A DNA stretch of 64,000 nt from Planktosalinus sp963977065 (lineage in GTDB: Bacteria; Bacteroidota; Bacteroidia; Flavobacteriales; Flavobacteriaceae): contig CAXBNF010000009.1 in the NCBI GenBank assembly GCA_963977065.1, positions 1-64,000 on the forward strand. The letters run 5' to 3'. The position numbers and the translations under genes were made by a program. The notes under the pieces are model-generated. The model had not been told where the DNA came from, did no database searches, and was given only the letters and a program-made list of their open reading frames with translations. Below, piece by piece: positions 33,003 to 40,473 of this stretch. Every line of letters begins with the position of its first letter. The first letter of the stretch is position 1.

Positions 33003-34433
33003 ATGTCAATACTATTTTTACAAGTCGATGCAGCCGCTGGGATTATTGCTATTGGTTTAGCCATTTTCTTTCTATTTATCATTTTAATTTCATTTATCAG
33101 AAGGTACAAGAGATGTCCCTCAGATAAAATTCTTGTGATTTATGGAAAAGTGGGCACCGGTCATTCTGCACGTTGTCTTCACGGGGGTGCTGCTTTTATC
33201 TGGCCGGTAATACAAGATTATCAATATCTTGATTTAACACCCATTTCACTAGAAGTCAATCTAATAAATGCCTTGAGCAAACAAAACATCAGAGTAAATG
33301 TGCCTTCCAGATTTACTATTGGTATTGCAACAGAAGATGGGGTGATGCAAAACGCTGCCGAACGTCTTCTTGGACTTCAACTTGAAGAAATCCAAGACAT
33401 AGCAAAGGAAATTATTTTTGGTCAATTGCGTCTGGTTGTGGCCTCCATGGATATTGAAGAAATCAATTCAGACAGAGACAAGTTTTTAAGTAATATCTCC
33501 CATAGTGTTGAAGCCGAATTAAGAAAAGTGGGCTTAAAACTCATCAACGTAAACATTACAGACATTCACGATGAGTCTGGCTATATTGAAGCTTTAGGTA
33601 AAGAAGCTGCTGCTCACGCCATTAACGAAGCCAGAAAATCTGTCGCCGAAAAAACCAGAGATGGTTCTATTGGAGAAGCCAACGCGCAACAAGATGAACG
33701 CACTCAGGTTGCCGCTGCAAATGCAAAAGCAGTAGAGGGAGAAAATATTGCAAAAATCAACATTGCAAACTCAGACTCTTTAAGACGTCAACGAGAAGCT
33801 GAAGTAGATCGTGTTGCAACCGCTTCAGAGAAAGTACAATCTGCAAAAGCACTGGAAGAATCTTATGCTGCAGAACGTGAAGCTGAAATCGCCCGTTCAG
33901 AAAGAGAACGTAGTACTCAAGTAGCTGATATCATTGTGCCGGCAGAAATCGATAAACAAAAAGTAGAAATCGATGCTGAAGCTGAAGCTGAAAGAATACG
34001 ACGACAAGCAAAAGGGGAAGCAGATGCCATCCTGTTTAAAGCGGAAGCGGAAGCAAAAGGAATTTTTGAAATTCTTACCAAACAAGCCCAGGGTCTTGAT
34101 CAGATTGTAAAAGCAGCCGGAAATGACTCACAAAATGCAGCATTACTGCTCATTGCAGATAAACTTCCTGAACTTGTAAAATTACAGTCTGAAGCTATTA
34201 AAAACATTAAAATTGATAAGATTACCGTATGGGAAAACGGCTCATCTGCAGATGGCAAAACAGCTACTTCAAACTTTATTTCAGGAATGTATAAAGCGGT
34301 GCCTCCTCTTCAGGAAATGTTTAATATGGCGGGAATGCAACTACCTGACTATCTCAAAGGAAAAGATTTAGAAGACTTGAAAAATCAAGACAACAAATCC
34401 AAAGACCCCGACAAAAACCCTAGCTCAAAATAA
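33003..34433 (+). CDS. Flotillin-like SPFH protein
   Basis: A 476-residue membrane scaffold. One N-terminal helix (about 10-32) is followed by the SPFH/PHB domain (about 40-215: KILVIYGKVGTGHSARCLHGG at its start, INVNITDIHDESGYIEALG at its end). A long Glu/Ala/Lys-rich coiled coil follows (about 220-355) and a C-terminal flotillin tail. It is of the YqiK/FloT type and forms oligomeric membrane microdomains. Paired with the NfeD-like gene directly upstream. Position after the mrp operon suggests co-expression, but a functional link is only inference. Confidence 0.9.
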   Translation: MSILFLQVDAAAGIIAIGLAIFFLFIILISFIRRYKRCPSDKILVIYGKVGTGHSARCLHGGAAFIWPVIQDYQYLDLTPISLEVNLINALSKQNIRVNVPSRFTIGIATEDGVMQNAAERLLGLQLEEIQDIAKEIIFGQLRLVVASMDIEEINSDRDKFLSNISHSVEAELRKVGLKLINVNITDIHDESGYIEALGKEAAAHAINEARKSVAEKTRDGSIGEANAQQDERTQVAAANAKAVEGENIAKINIANSDSLRRQREAEVDRVATASEKVQSAKALEESYAAEREAEIARSERERSTQVADIIVPAEIDKQKVEIDAEAEAERIRRQAKGEADAILFKAEAEAKGIFEILTKQAQGLDQIVKAAGNDSQNAALLLIADKLPELVKLQSEAIKNIKIDKITVWENGSSADGKTATSNFISGMYKAVPPLQEMFNMAGMQLPDYLKGKDLEDLKNQDNKSKDPDKNPSSK

Positions 34434-34467
34434 AAGTCTTTAAAGAACAAGATTAATGCTTTTGTAC

Positions 34468-34475
34468 TAACTTTG
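34468..34475 (+). promoter_or_regulatory. Promoter element TAACTTTG
   Basis: A match to TAnnTTTG, 36 bp before the cupin-like gene start, in the gap after the flotillin gene. Confidence 0.6.
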
Positions 34476-34510
34476 CTTTACAAAATGCAATTGCTTAAAT
34501 TGTTTCTCTA

Positions 34511-35377
34511 ATGATTTTAAATCAAATTAATCGGGTTCAAACAATAACCAAAAAAGCATTTATACAAAATTATTTAAAACCCCAAACGCCCCTAATAATT
34601 GAAAAGGGTATTGAGGATTGGACGGCTTTTTCAAAATGGAACCTGGACTATATGGCAAAAGTTGCCGGTGACAAAATAGTCCCCCTTTATGACGATAAAC
34701 CCATAACTGCTGCTAAAAAATTCAATGAGCCAGCACATAAAATGAAAATGAGTGAGTATATCGCTCTGCTTCAAAAGGAACCCACTAAATACCGCATTTT
34801 TTTATGGAACATCCTTAAAGAAGTTCCCCAATTACAAAATGATTTTTCTTTTCCTAACCTGGGAATTCGATTTTTAAAAAGCTTGCCCATGCTCTTCTTT
34901 GGCGGAAAGGATTCTTTCACGTTTATGCATTATGATATTGATTTTGCAAACATACTTCACTTTCACTTTGACGGAAAAAAAGAAATCATCCTTTTTGACC
35001 AAAGCCAAACAAAATATCTTTATAAGGTGCCCCATTCCCTCATCACAAGAGAAGACATAGATTTTTCAAATCCCGATTATGAAAAATGGCCTGCACTAAA
35101 GAAGGCAGAAGGATATAAAACATTTCTCAATCACGGTGAGGTCTTATTTATGCCCGAAGGTTACTGGCATTATATGAAGTACATTACACCCGGTTTTAGT
35201 ATGAGCTTAAGAGGAATTCCACGAAATCCAAAACATCTGAGTTGGGCTATTTACAACATTTTTATAATGCGTCATTTTGACAATTTGATGCGCAAAATAA
35301 AAGGGCAAAAATGGATTGATTCTAAAAATGAAATGGCCATCATAAACACACACAAGAAACTAAATATTAAGGGATAA
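34511..35377 (+). CDS. Cupin-like (JmjC-type) oxygenase-fold protein
   Basis: A 288-residue protein of the cupin-like/JmjC hydroxylase superfamily. Candidate iron ligands are HYD in FTFMHYDIDFANILHFHFDG (H-x-D) and the distal histidine in LFMPEGYWHYMKY. These fit 2-oxoglutarate-dependent protein or small-molecule hydroxylases such as FIH-like and ribosomal oxygenases. LPQT..IIEKGIEDW-like start (TPLIIEKGIEDWTAFSKW) is typical of the family. Substrate is unknown. Its last 11 bases overlap the convergent recX gene. Confidence 0.8.
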   Translation: MILNQINRVQTITKKAFIQNYLKPQTPLIIEKGIEDWTAFSKWNLDYMAKVAGDKIVPLYDDKPITAAKKFNEPAHKMKMSEYIALLQKEPTKYRIFLWNILKEVPQLQNDFSFPNLGIRFLKSLPMLFFGGKDSFTFMHYDIDFANILHFHFDGKKEIILFDQSQTKYLYKVPHSLITREDIDFSNPDYEKWPALKKAEGYKTFLNHGEVLFMPEGYWHYMKYITPGFSMSLRGIPRNPKHLSWAIYNIFIMRHFDNLMRKIKGQKWIDSKNEMAIINTHKKLNIKG

Positions 35378-35837
35378 GACTTGTCGTTTTTTCATACACC
35401 AACTCACTTTCCCAACCCCTGTATAAAAGATAATCTGCCAGCTTTTTGCGCTTTTTGTATTTGTTAGTTTCTTTAATTTGGTTGAGGCGTTTTTCAGCAA
35501 GGACATCAAATGTTTTTTGGTATTCTTCTTCATTGATTTCTGCAAGAGATACTTTGATGTTATATGCAGAAATTTTTCTCTTCTTTAACTCATTGACAAT
35601 TCGATTTCTACCCCATTTTTTAATGGAAAACTTACCACGTGCATAGGCCTTTGCAAAACGGGTTTCATTAATATAATCGTGCTCCAGCAGATGGAGTATG
35701 ATTTTATCAACCGCTTCCTGAATGAGTCGCATCTCCCTCAGCTTTTGTTCCACTTCCTGATGGCAACGTTCCTGATAAGCACAATAGCGCTCCATTTTGG
35801 AGAGTGCTTCATCTACAGTATAGACTTTTGAATTCAT
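35367..35837 (-). CDS. recX: Regulatory protein RecX
   Basis: A 156-residue protein with the three-helix repeats of RecX: VDEALSKMERYCAYQERCHQEVEQKL, LLEHDYINETRFAKAYARGKF and WGRNRIVNELKKRKIS. RecX caps and disassembles RecA filaments. Start 35837 was chosen, as the upstream extension (12 residues, MFFYGIYASFGI) is not family-like. It is convergent with the cupin-like gene and divergent from mutY. recA is not in the window. Confidence 0.92.
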   Translation of the reverse strand: MNSKVYTVDEALSKMERYCAYQERCHQEVEQKLREMRLIQEAVDKIILHLLEHDYINETRFAKAYARGKFSIKKWGRNRIVNELKKRKISAYNIKVSLAEINEEEYQKTFDVLAEKRLNQIKETNKYKKRKKLADYLLYRGWESELVYEKTTSLIP

Positions 35838-35894
35838 TATCCCAAAGGAAGCATAAATCCCATAAAAAAACAACGTAAACTAAAAGATACCCAC

Positions 35895-35902
35895 TACTTT
35901 TG
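35895..35902 (+). promoter_or_regulatory. mutY promoter element TACTTTTG
   Basis: A TAnnTTTG match. An in-frame ATG at 35905 would lie upstream of the expected transcription start, which argues for ATG 35917 or 35920 as the true mutY start. Confidence 0.6.
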
Positions 35903-35916
35903 TCATGTTAAATTGT

Positions 35917-36951
35917 ATGATGTCCTTTTCTTCAAAACTTATTGACTGGTACCAAAGCAACAAAAGAGATTTGCCGTGGCGCGCTCGTAAAGACCCTTAT
36001 GCTATTTGGCTTTCAGAAATCATATTACAACAAACCCGCATTGAACAGGGCTTGAAATACTATGAGGCTTTTATAGAAACCTATCCCACTGTTTTTGATT
36101 TGGCAAAAGCTGAAGAAGAAAACGTTTTAAAACTTTGGCAAGGTTTGGGCTACTACTCCCGCGCACGTAATCTACGTCACACGGCTCAACATATTGTCAA
36201 TAACCACAAAGGAATTTTTCCAAATACACACTCAGGTTTATTAAACTTAAAAGGTGTTGGAGACTACACGGCCAGTGCCATTTCCTCCATTTGTTTTGAG
36301 GAGCCCCAAGCTGTGGTGGACGGAAATGTGTATCGTGTGCTGGCAAGGGTTTTTGGCATAAAAACACCCATTAATTCATCAGCTGGAGCCAAAGAATTTA
36401 AAAAACTTGCTCAAAAATTGATCGATGAGAAACATCCGGGAGAATTCAATCAGGCATTGATGGAGTTTGGTTCTACGCATTGCAAACCGCAAAATCCATT
36501 TTGTGAGAATTGTATTTTTAATTCAGAATGTGTTGCTTTTAACAATGAATTGGTGCAGACACTTCCTTTGAAAACTTCTAAAACCAAAGTGAGAAACCGT
36601 TATTTCAATTATTTGGTTCTCCTTTCTGAAGATGAAAAAACAATTCTGGAAAAAAGAACCGGAAATGGTATCTGGAGAAATCTCTATCAATTTCCGTTAG
36701 TAGAGAAAGAGCAAAATGCAGCCATCACCATTCAGGAAGTGAGTGAAATTTTAAGTGATGTTAAGATTCTGTCCTTAAGTTTATATAATGATAAACCTGT
36801 GGTTCATAAACTTTCGCATCAGCATTTAAATATACAGTATTGGGTGGTCTACATTTCTCCTTTACATAAAAAAGGCATCCCGATTTCTGAAATAAATACA
36901 TACCCTGTCCCCATTGTGATTCATAATTTTATTGTGGGATTCTCCTTTTAA
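35917..36951 (+). CDS. mutY: A/G-specific adenine glycosylase MutY
   Basis: A 344-residue base-excision-repair enzyme that removes adenine opposite 8-oxoguanine. The catalytic glutamate lies in PYAIWLSEIILQQT, the helix-hairpin-helix is LKGVGDYTASAISS, the catalytic aspartate region is VVDGNVYRVLARVF, and the 4Fe-4S ligands lie in CKPQNPFCENC..SEC. A C-terminal NUDIX-like 8-oxoG recognition domain (about 225-344) is present. The start was set by the promoter position. It begins the mutY-ssb-gldD cluster typical of gliding flavobacteria. Confidence 0.94.
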   Translation: MMSFSSKLIDWYQSNKRDLPWRARKDPYAIWLSEIILQQTRIEQGLKYYEAFIETYPTVFDLAKAEEENVLKLWQGLGYYSRARNLRHTAQHIVNNHKGIFPNTHSGLLNLKGVGDYTASAISSICFEEPQAVVDGNVYRVLARVFGIKTPINSSAGAKEFKKLAQKLIDEKHPGEFNQALMEFGSTHCKPQNPFCENCIFNSECVAFNNELVQTLPLKTSKTKVRNRYFNYLVLLSEDEKTILEKRTGNGIWRNLYQFPLVEKEQNAAITIQEVSEILSDVKILSLSLYNDKPVVHKLSHQHLNIQYWVVYISPLHKKGIPISEINTYPVPIVIHNFIVGFSF

Positions 36952-36968
36952 AACCCGTTTGAAATAGG

Positions 36969-36976
36969 TATATTTG
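36969..36976 (+). promoter_or_regulatory. ssb promoter element TATATTTG
   Basis: A perfect TAnnTTTG match 22 bp before the ssb start, so ssb can be transcribed independently of mutY. Confidence 0.65.
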
Positions 36977-36998
36977 ATGTTCACAAAAATTTGATGTT

Positions 36999-37451
36999 AT
37001 GAGTGGTACAGTAAATAAAGTTATGCTTATAGGACATACCGGAGATGATGTAAAAATGATTCATTTTGAAGGCGGAAATTGCATTGGCAGATTTCCACTT
37101 GCAACCAATGAAACCTATACAAACCGAACTACAGGTGAAAAAGTTTCAAATACAGAGTGGCACAATATTGTAGTGAGAAACAAAGCTGCCGAAATTTGTG
37201 AACGCTACTTGAAAAAAGGTGATAAAGTTTATATTGAAGGTCGTTTAAAAACCAGAAAGTGGCAGGATGACCAGGGCAATGAGCGTTATAGTACAGAGAT
37301 ACAATGTACAGATTTTACTTTCTTAACTTCAAAATCTGAATCTGATACAGTGTCTCAAAAGCCAGAATCATCCACAGTTGATAAAACCGAACAAACTACG
37401 CCACCTCAAAATCAACCGGTGAGTGATCAAGAAGACGACCTTCCTTTTTAA
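36999..37451 (+). CDS. ssb: Single-stranded DNA-binding protein
   Basis: A 150-residue SSB: an OB fold (about 1-110) starting GTVNKVMLIGHTGDD and containing TEWHNIVVRNKAAEICERYL and YIEGRLKTRKWQD. A Pro/Gln/Ser-rich disordered linker and the acidic protein-interaction tip EDDLPF follow. It binds ssDNA as a tetramer in replication and repair. It lies between mutY and gldD. Confidence 0.95.
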   Translation: MSGTVNKVMLIGHTGDDVKMIHFEGGNCIGRFPLATNETYTNRTTGEKVSNTEWHNIVVRNKAAEICERYLKKGDKVYIEGRLKTRKWQDDQGNERYSTEIQCTDFTFLTSKSESDTVSQKPESSTVDKTEQTTPPQNQPVSDQEDDLPF

Positions 37452-37514
37452 AGTATAATTTGTTTAAATAATACCCGTTACAGAGTAAAATAGCAATTTA
37501 TTACTAAAAATTCT

Positions 37515-38066
37515 ATGAAATATTTTTTTGCCATTTTTAGTGTGTTGCTTTTCCTCAATTCTTGCGGACAGGATGTCACAGTAAAACCTAAGGCAATGCT
37601 TCACTTACAATATCCAGAGCCTGTTTATAAATCTGTTGATTTTGGGTGTCCTTTTAGATTTGAAATAAACAACCTGGCAAAAGTGAACAAAAAACAAAAT
37701 TGCTGGGTAAACCTTGAATATTCTAATATGAAAGCAACACTTCATATAACGTATCGTGAGGTGAACAACAATCTCGATTCATTGCTTTTTGATGCTCAAA
37801 AACTTACTTATGATCATACAATAAAAGCGTCTACAATTTTTGAACAACCGCGCGTTGATTCTATCAATGATGTTTTTGGAATGCTGTATATGATCAATGG
37901 TAACGCGGCTACTTCCACTCAGTTTTATGCAACTGATAGTTTAAAGCATTTTGTTACCGGCTCATTGTATTTTAGAAGCAAACCCAATTTTGATTCCATT
38001 TTACCAGCAATATCTTATTTAAGAGAAGATGTTAGGCATATTATGGAAAGTATTAAATGGAAATAA
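37515..38066 (+). CDS. gldD: Gliding motility lipoprotein GldD
   Basis: A 183-residue lipoprotein with signal peptide ending LNSC and continuing GQDVTVKPKAMLHLQYP. The segments PEPVYKSVDFGCPFRFEIN, CWVNLEYSNMKATLHITY and DVFGMLYMINGNAATSTQF are typical of GldD. GldD is required for gliding and for type IX secretion in Flavobacterium johnsoniae. There, gldE lies directly upstream of gldD. Here only 63 bp separate ssb from gldD and gldE is absent. Confidence 0.9.
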   Translation: MKYFFAIFSVLLFLNSCGQDVTVKPKAMLHLQYPEPVYKSVDFGCPFRFEINNLAKVNKKQNCWVNLEYSNMKATLHITYREVNNNLDSLLFDAQKLTYDHTIKASTIFEQPRVDSINDVFGMLYMINGNAATSTQFYATDSLKHFVTGSLYFRSKPNFDSILPAISYLREDVRHIMESIKWK

Positions 38067-38075
38067 TTTTTTAAC

Positions 38076-38966
38076 ATGAGGTTTTTAACTACTTTATTGG
38101 CTTTTTTCACAGGTTCTTGGCTATTTGCTCAAAGTTATGAACCCCTTCTTGACCAGATTAATGAATGGCAATTAACTTCTTGCAATTTTGGGTGCATTAC
38201 AGATATTTATTATACTGATGGTGACACCCTAGTAAATAACAAAACGTATAAAATCCTTGACGGTTATCATTACATAAACCGCAATCTACTTTTGCGTGAA
38301 AATACTTCAGAGAAAAAAGTATACATCACCATTCTTGAGCCTCAATTTGCAGAGGATTTATTACTATATGACTTTTCTTTAAATGTTGGTGACAGCATAG
38401 AGATGCTAAACCCCATAACGCCATTTCCAACAAATGGCGGCTATTTTTTACTTGATTCCATAAACATGTTGCCTTTAGGAAATGGGAATGATTACAGACA
38501 TTTCTATTTTTCGCCTACACCATCAAATACTGTGAGTACTCAAAATGCCATTTGGGTAGAGGGTGTGGGGTCTTTATCTATCATTAATGCTCCAGGAGGT
38601 TATCCTGATATAAATGCTGTGGGTCATTTGAGTTGTTCATTTAAAAATTCAGAGTTATTTTATTCAAATCTTGATTCTATTAATGCTTGTCAACCGACAA
38701 TTCTTGGCATTCCGGAAATGATAGAATCTTTGAAAGATATTCAGCTTTTCTCAAAAACCGAAAAAAATCATTTTTTACTCACAAACACTCAAAAAGTAAA
38801 TAGTATTTCTGTTTTCGGCTTAACCGGAAAGTTAATTAAAGCTATTGCGCCAAAAAATCAAAGCAACCTAAATTTGGATTTAAGCACTTTTAAATCTGGG
38901 ATCTATATACTCAAAGTAAAGCAGAGCAATTACAAACAGAAAACTTTTAAAGTGGTTATAAAATAA
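38076..38966 (+). CDS. Secreted protein with type IX C-terminal sorting domain
   Basis: A 296-residue protein with a signal peptide (FLTTLLAFFTGSWLFAQ) and a C-terminal T9SS type A sorting domain (about 220-296): VNSISVFGLTGKLIKAI, then LDLSTFKSGIYILKVK, ending FKVVIK. The middle region (20-215) is beta-rich, with YYTDGDTLVNNKTYKILDG, a pattern common in flavobacterial cell-surface proteins of unknown function. It starts 9 bp after gldD, so it is probably co-transcribed with this secretion component. Confidence 0.82.
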   Translation: MRFLTTLLAFFTGSWLFAQSYEPLLDQINEWQLTSCNFGCITDIYYTDGDTLVNNKTYKILDGYHYINRNLLLRENTSEKKVYITILEPQFAEDLLLYDFSLNVGDSIEMLNPITPFPTNGGYFLLDSINMLPLGNGNDYRHFYFSPTPSNTVSTQNAIWVEGVGSLSIINAPGGYPDINAVGHLSCSFKNSELFYSNLDSINACQPTILGIPEMIESLKDIQLFSKTEKNHFLLTNTQKVNSISVFGLTGKLIKAIAPKNQSNLNLDLSTFKSGIYILKVKQSNYKQKTFKVVIK

Positions 38967-39000
38967 AAAATCCCCAACAATTGCTTGCATGGGGATTTAA
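38967..39000. terminator. Bidirectional terminator
   Basis: AAAATCCCC (38967-38975) pairs with GGGGATTT (38991-38998) around a 15-base loop, between two convergent genes. A- and T-runs on either side allow use on both strands. Confidence 0.82.
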
Positions 39001-39017
39001 AATTTTAACTAATAAGA

Positions 39018-39425
39018 TTATTCTTCAATCAATTCTTTTGACACATTTAATCCTTCACCATTCCAAGAAGTTACTACATAAGAGTCTCCAGTTTTCTTAA
39101 CGTTTGCAATGACCAAGTCTCTATTGACCAAGTCTTCATCATATTCAACTTTGGCAGTTTTTGATTCAAAATCTACCTCAACTGTTTTTACTCCGTCCAT
39201 TTGAGCAATATTTTTTTCAATCACTTTTGCGCACCCCATCGCACACATCATTCCATCAATTTCAAATTTTGCTGCAATATAGTTTGCGTTAAGGTTCAAT
39301 ACTTTTTCTTTTATTTCTTCATCGGCAAGATCAACCGTTTTGATCTCTGGAGAATTTTCATTTTTACAAGAAACAAGAATCGCTGAGATTACAAAAAGTC
39401 CTAAAATATATTTTAAAGTTTTCAT
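39018..39425 (-). CDS. Lipoprotein with heavy-metal-associated domain
   Basis: A 135-residue lipoprotein (start 39425 chosen; signal peptide ending LVSC, then KNENS). After a 35-residue linker comes an HMA ferredoxin-like domain: AKFEIDGMMCAMGCAKVIEK. The metal site is C-x3-C (CAMGC), not the C-x2-C of standard copper chaperones. The later TVEVDFESKTAKVEYDED and a final strand complete the fold. It faces the periplasm, so it may bind copper or another soft metal outside the inner membrane. It is monocistronic. Confidence 0.85.
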   Translation of the reverse strand: MKTLKYILGLFVISAILVSCKNENSPEIKTVDLADEEIKEKVLNLNANYIAAKFEIDGMMCAMGCAKVIEKNIAQMDGVKTVEVDFESKTAKVEYDEDLVNRDLVIANVKKTGDSYVVTSWNGEGLNVSKELIEE

Positions 39426-39517
39426 TTTTTTGATGTATTTAAATTTCATACAAATTTACAAAAACAGATGATTAATAGATTTAAAATGCTGAATTTTGTT
39501 TCAACTTAAAAAAGCGA

Positions 39518-40417
39518 ATGGAAAACCCAAATACCAAATGGTTTTATCTAATTATCCTCTCTATTGTTTGGGGGAGTTCATTTATCCTTATTAAAAAAGC
39601 ACTGGTGGGATTAACCCCCATTCAGGTGGGTTCACTTCGAATTTTCATTGCCGGGCTTTTTTTATTTATCCTGGGATTTAAACGCTTGAAGAAACTCACA
39701 AAAACTCAATGGAAATGGGTCGCCATCGCCGGGTTTATGGGTACTTTTTTTCCAGCTTTTTTCTTTGCTTATGCACAGACAGAAATTGATAGTGCCATCA
39801 CCTCTATTTTAAACGCCACCACGCCCATTATGACGTTGATTTTTGGCGCTTTAATTTTTTCGATTGGTTTTACACGAAGACAGCTTTTTGGAGTAATTAT
39901 AGGCCTTTTAGGATGTATGATGTTGATATGGCAAGGTTCTGAAATTAATCCCAATCAAAATTACTGGTATGTGCTGTTTATCTTTTTAGCCACTGTGGGT
40001 TATGCTATGAATGTCAACTTGATTAAAACGCATTTGCAGGAGTTATCACCCTTGGGAATCTCTGCCGGTAGTTTTTTTACAATACTTTTTCCAGCTTTCA
40101 TTATACTGGCTAGTAGTGGTTTTTTTAGTGCTGAAGTATTACAGAATAAAGAAACACAGATAGCCATTGGTTATATTTCTATACTTGCCATTTTTGGCTC
40201 AGCACTGGCGTTGTTAATCTTTAATAAATTGATTCAAATAAGCACTCCGGTTTTTTCCACTTCAGTAACTTACACCATTCCCATCGTAGCCTTAATATGG
40301 GGCATTTTAGATGGAGAGCAGTTTAGTATTTTACAGGTGATTGCGGGGGGTATTATTTTATTTGGAGTCATACTTGCAAATCGAAAAAAGAGAATAAGAA
40401 AAACCGCCCCGGTTTAA
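39518..40417 (+). CDS. DMT-family (EamA) transporter
   Basis: A 299-residue inner-membrane permease with ten helices as two EamA repeats: ILSIVWGSSFILIKKALVGL at the start of the first and VLFIFLATVGYAMNVNLIK at the start of the second. The family exports amino acids and other metabolites. Substrate is unknown. It stands alone and its last codons form part of a terminator. Confidence 0.9.
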   Translation: MENPNTKWFYLIILSIVWGSSFILIKKALVGLTPIQVGSLRIFIAGLFLFILGFKRLKKLTKTQWKWVAIAGFMGTFFPAFFFAYAQTEIDSAITSILNATTPIMTLIFGALIFSIGFTRRQLFGVIIGLLGCMMLIWQGSEINPNQNYWYVLFIFLATVGYAMNVNLIKTHLQELSPLGISAGSFFTILFPAFIILASSGFFSAEVLQNKETQIAIGYISILAIFGSALALLIFNKLIQISTPVFSTSVTYTIPIVALIWGILDGEQFSILQVIAGGIILFGVILANRKKRIRKTAPV

Positions 40418-40429
40418 GAGGGCGGTTTT
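40400..40429 (+). terminator. Intrinsic terminator overlapping a stop codon
   Basis: AAAACCGCCC (40400-40409) pairs with GGGCGGTTTT (40420-40429) around a 10-base loop that contains the TAA of the DMT gene. Confidence 0.87.
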
Positions 40430-40473
40430 GTCTAAAATATATTTACATAAGTTTATTGTCTAAACTTCATTGT

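Noticed and set aside
35905..35916. ATG 35905 as mutY start
   Set aside because: It would lie only three bases after the TACTTTTG promoter element, before the expected transcription start.
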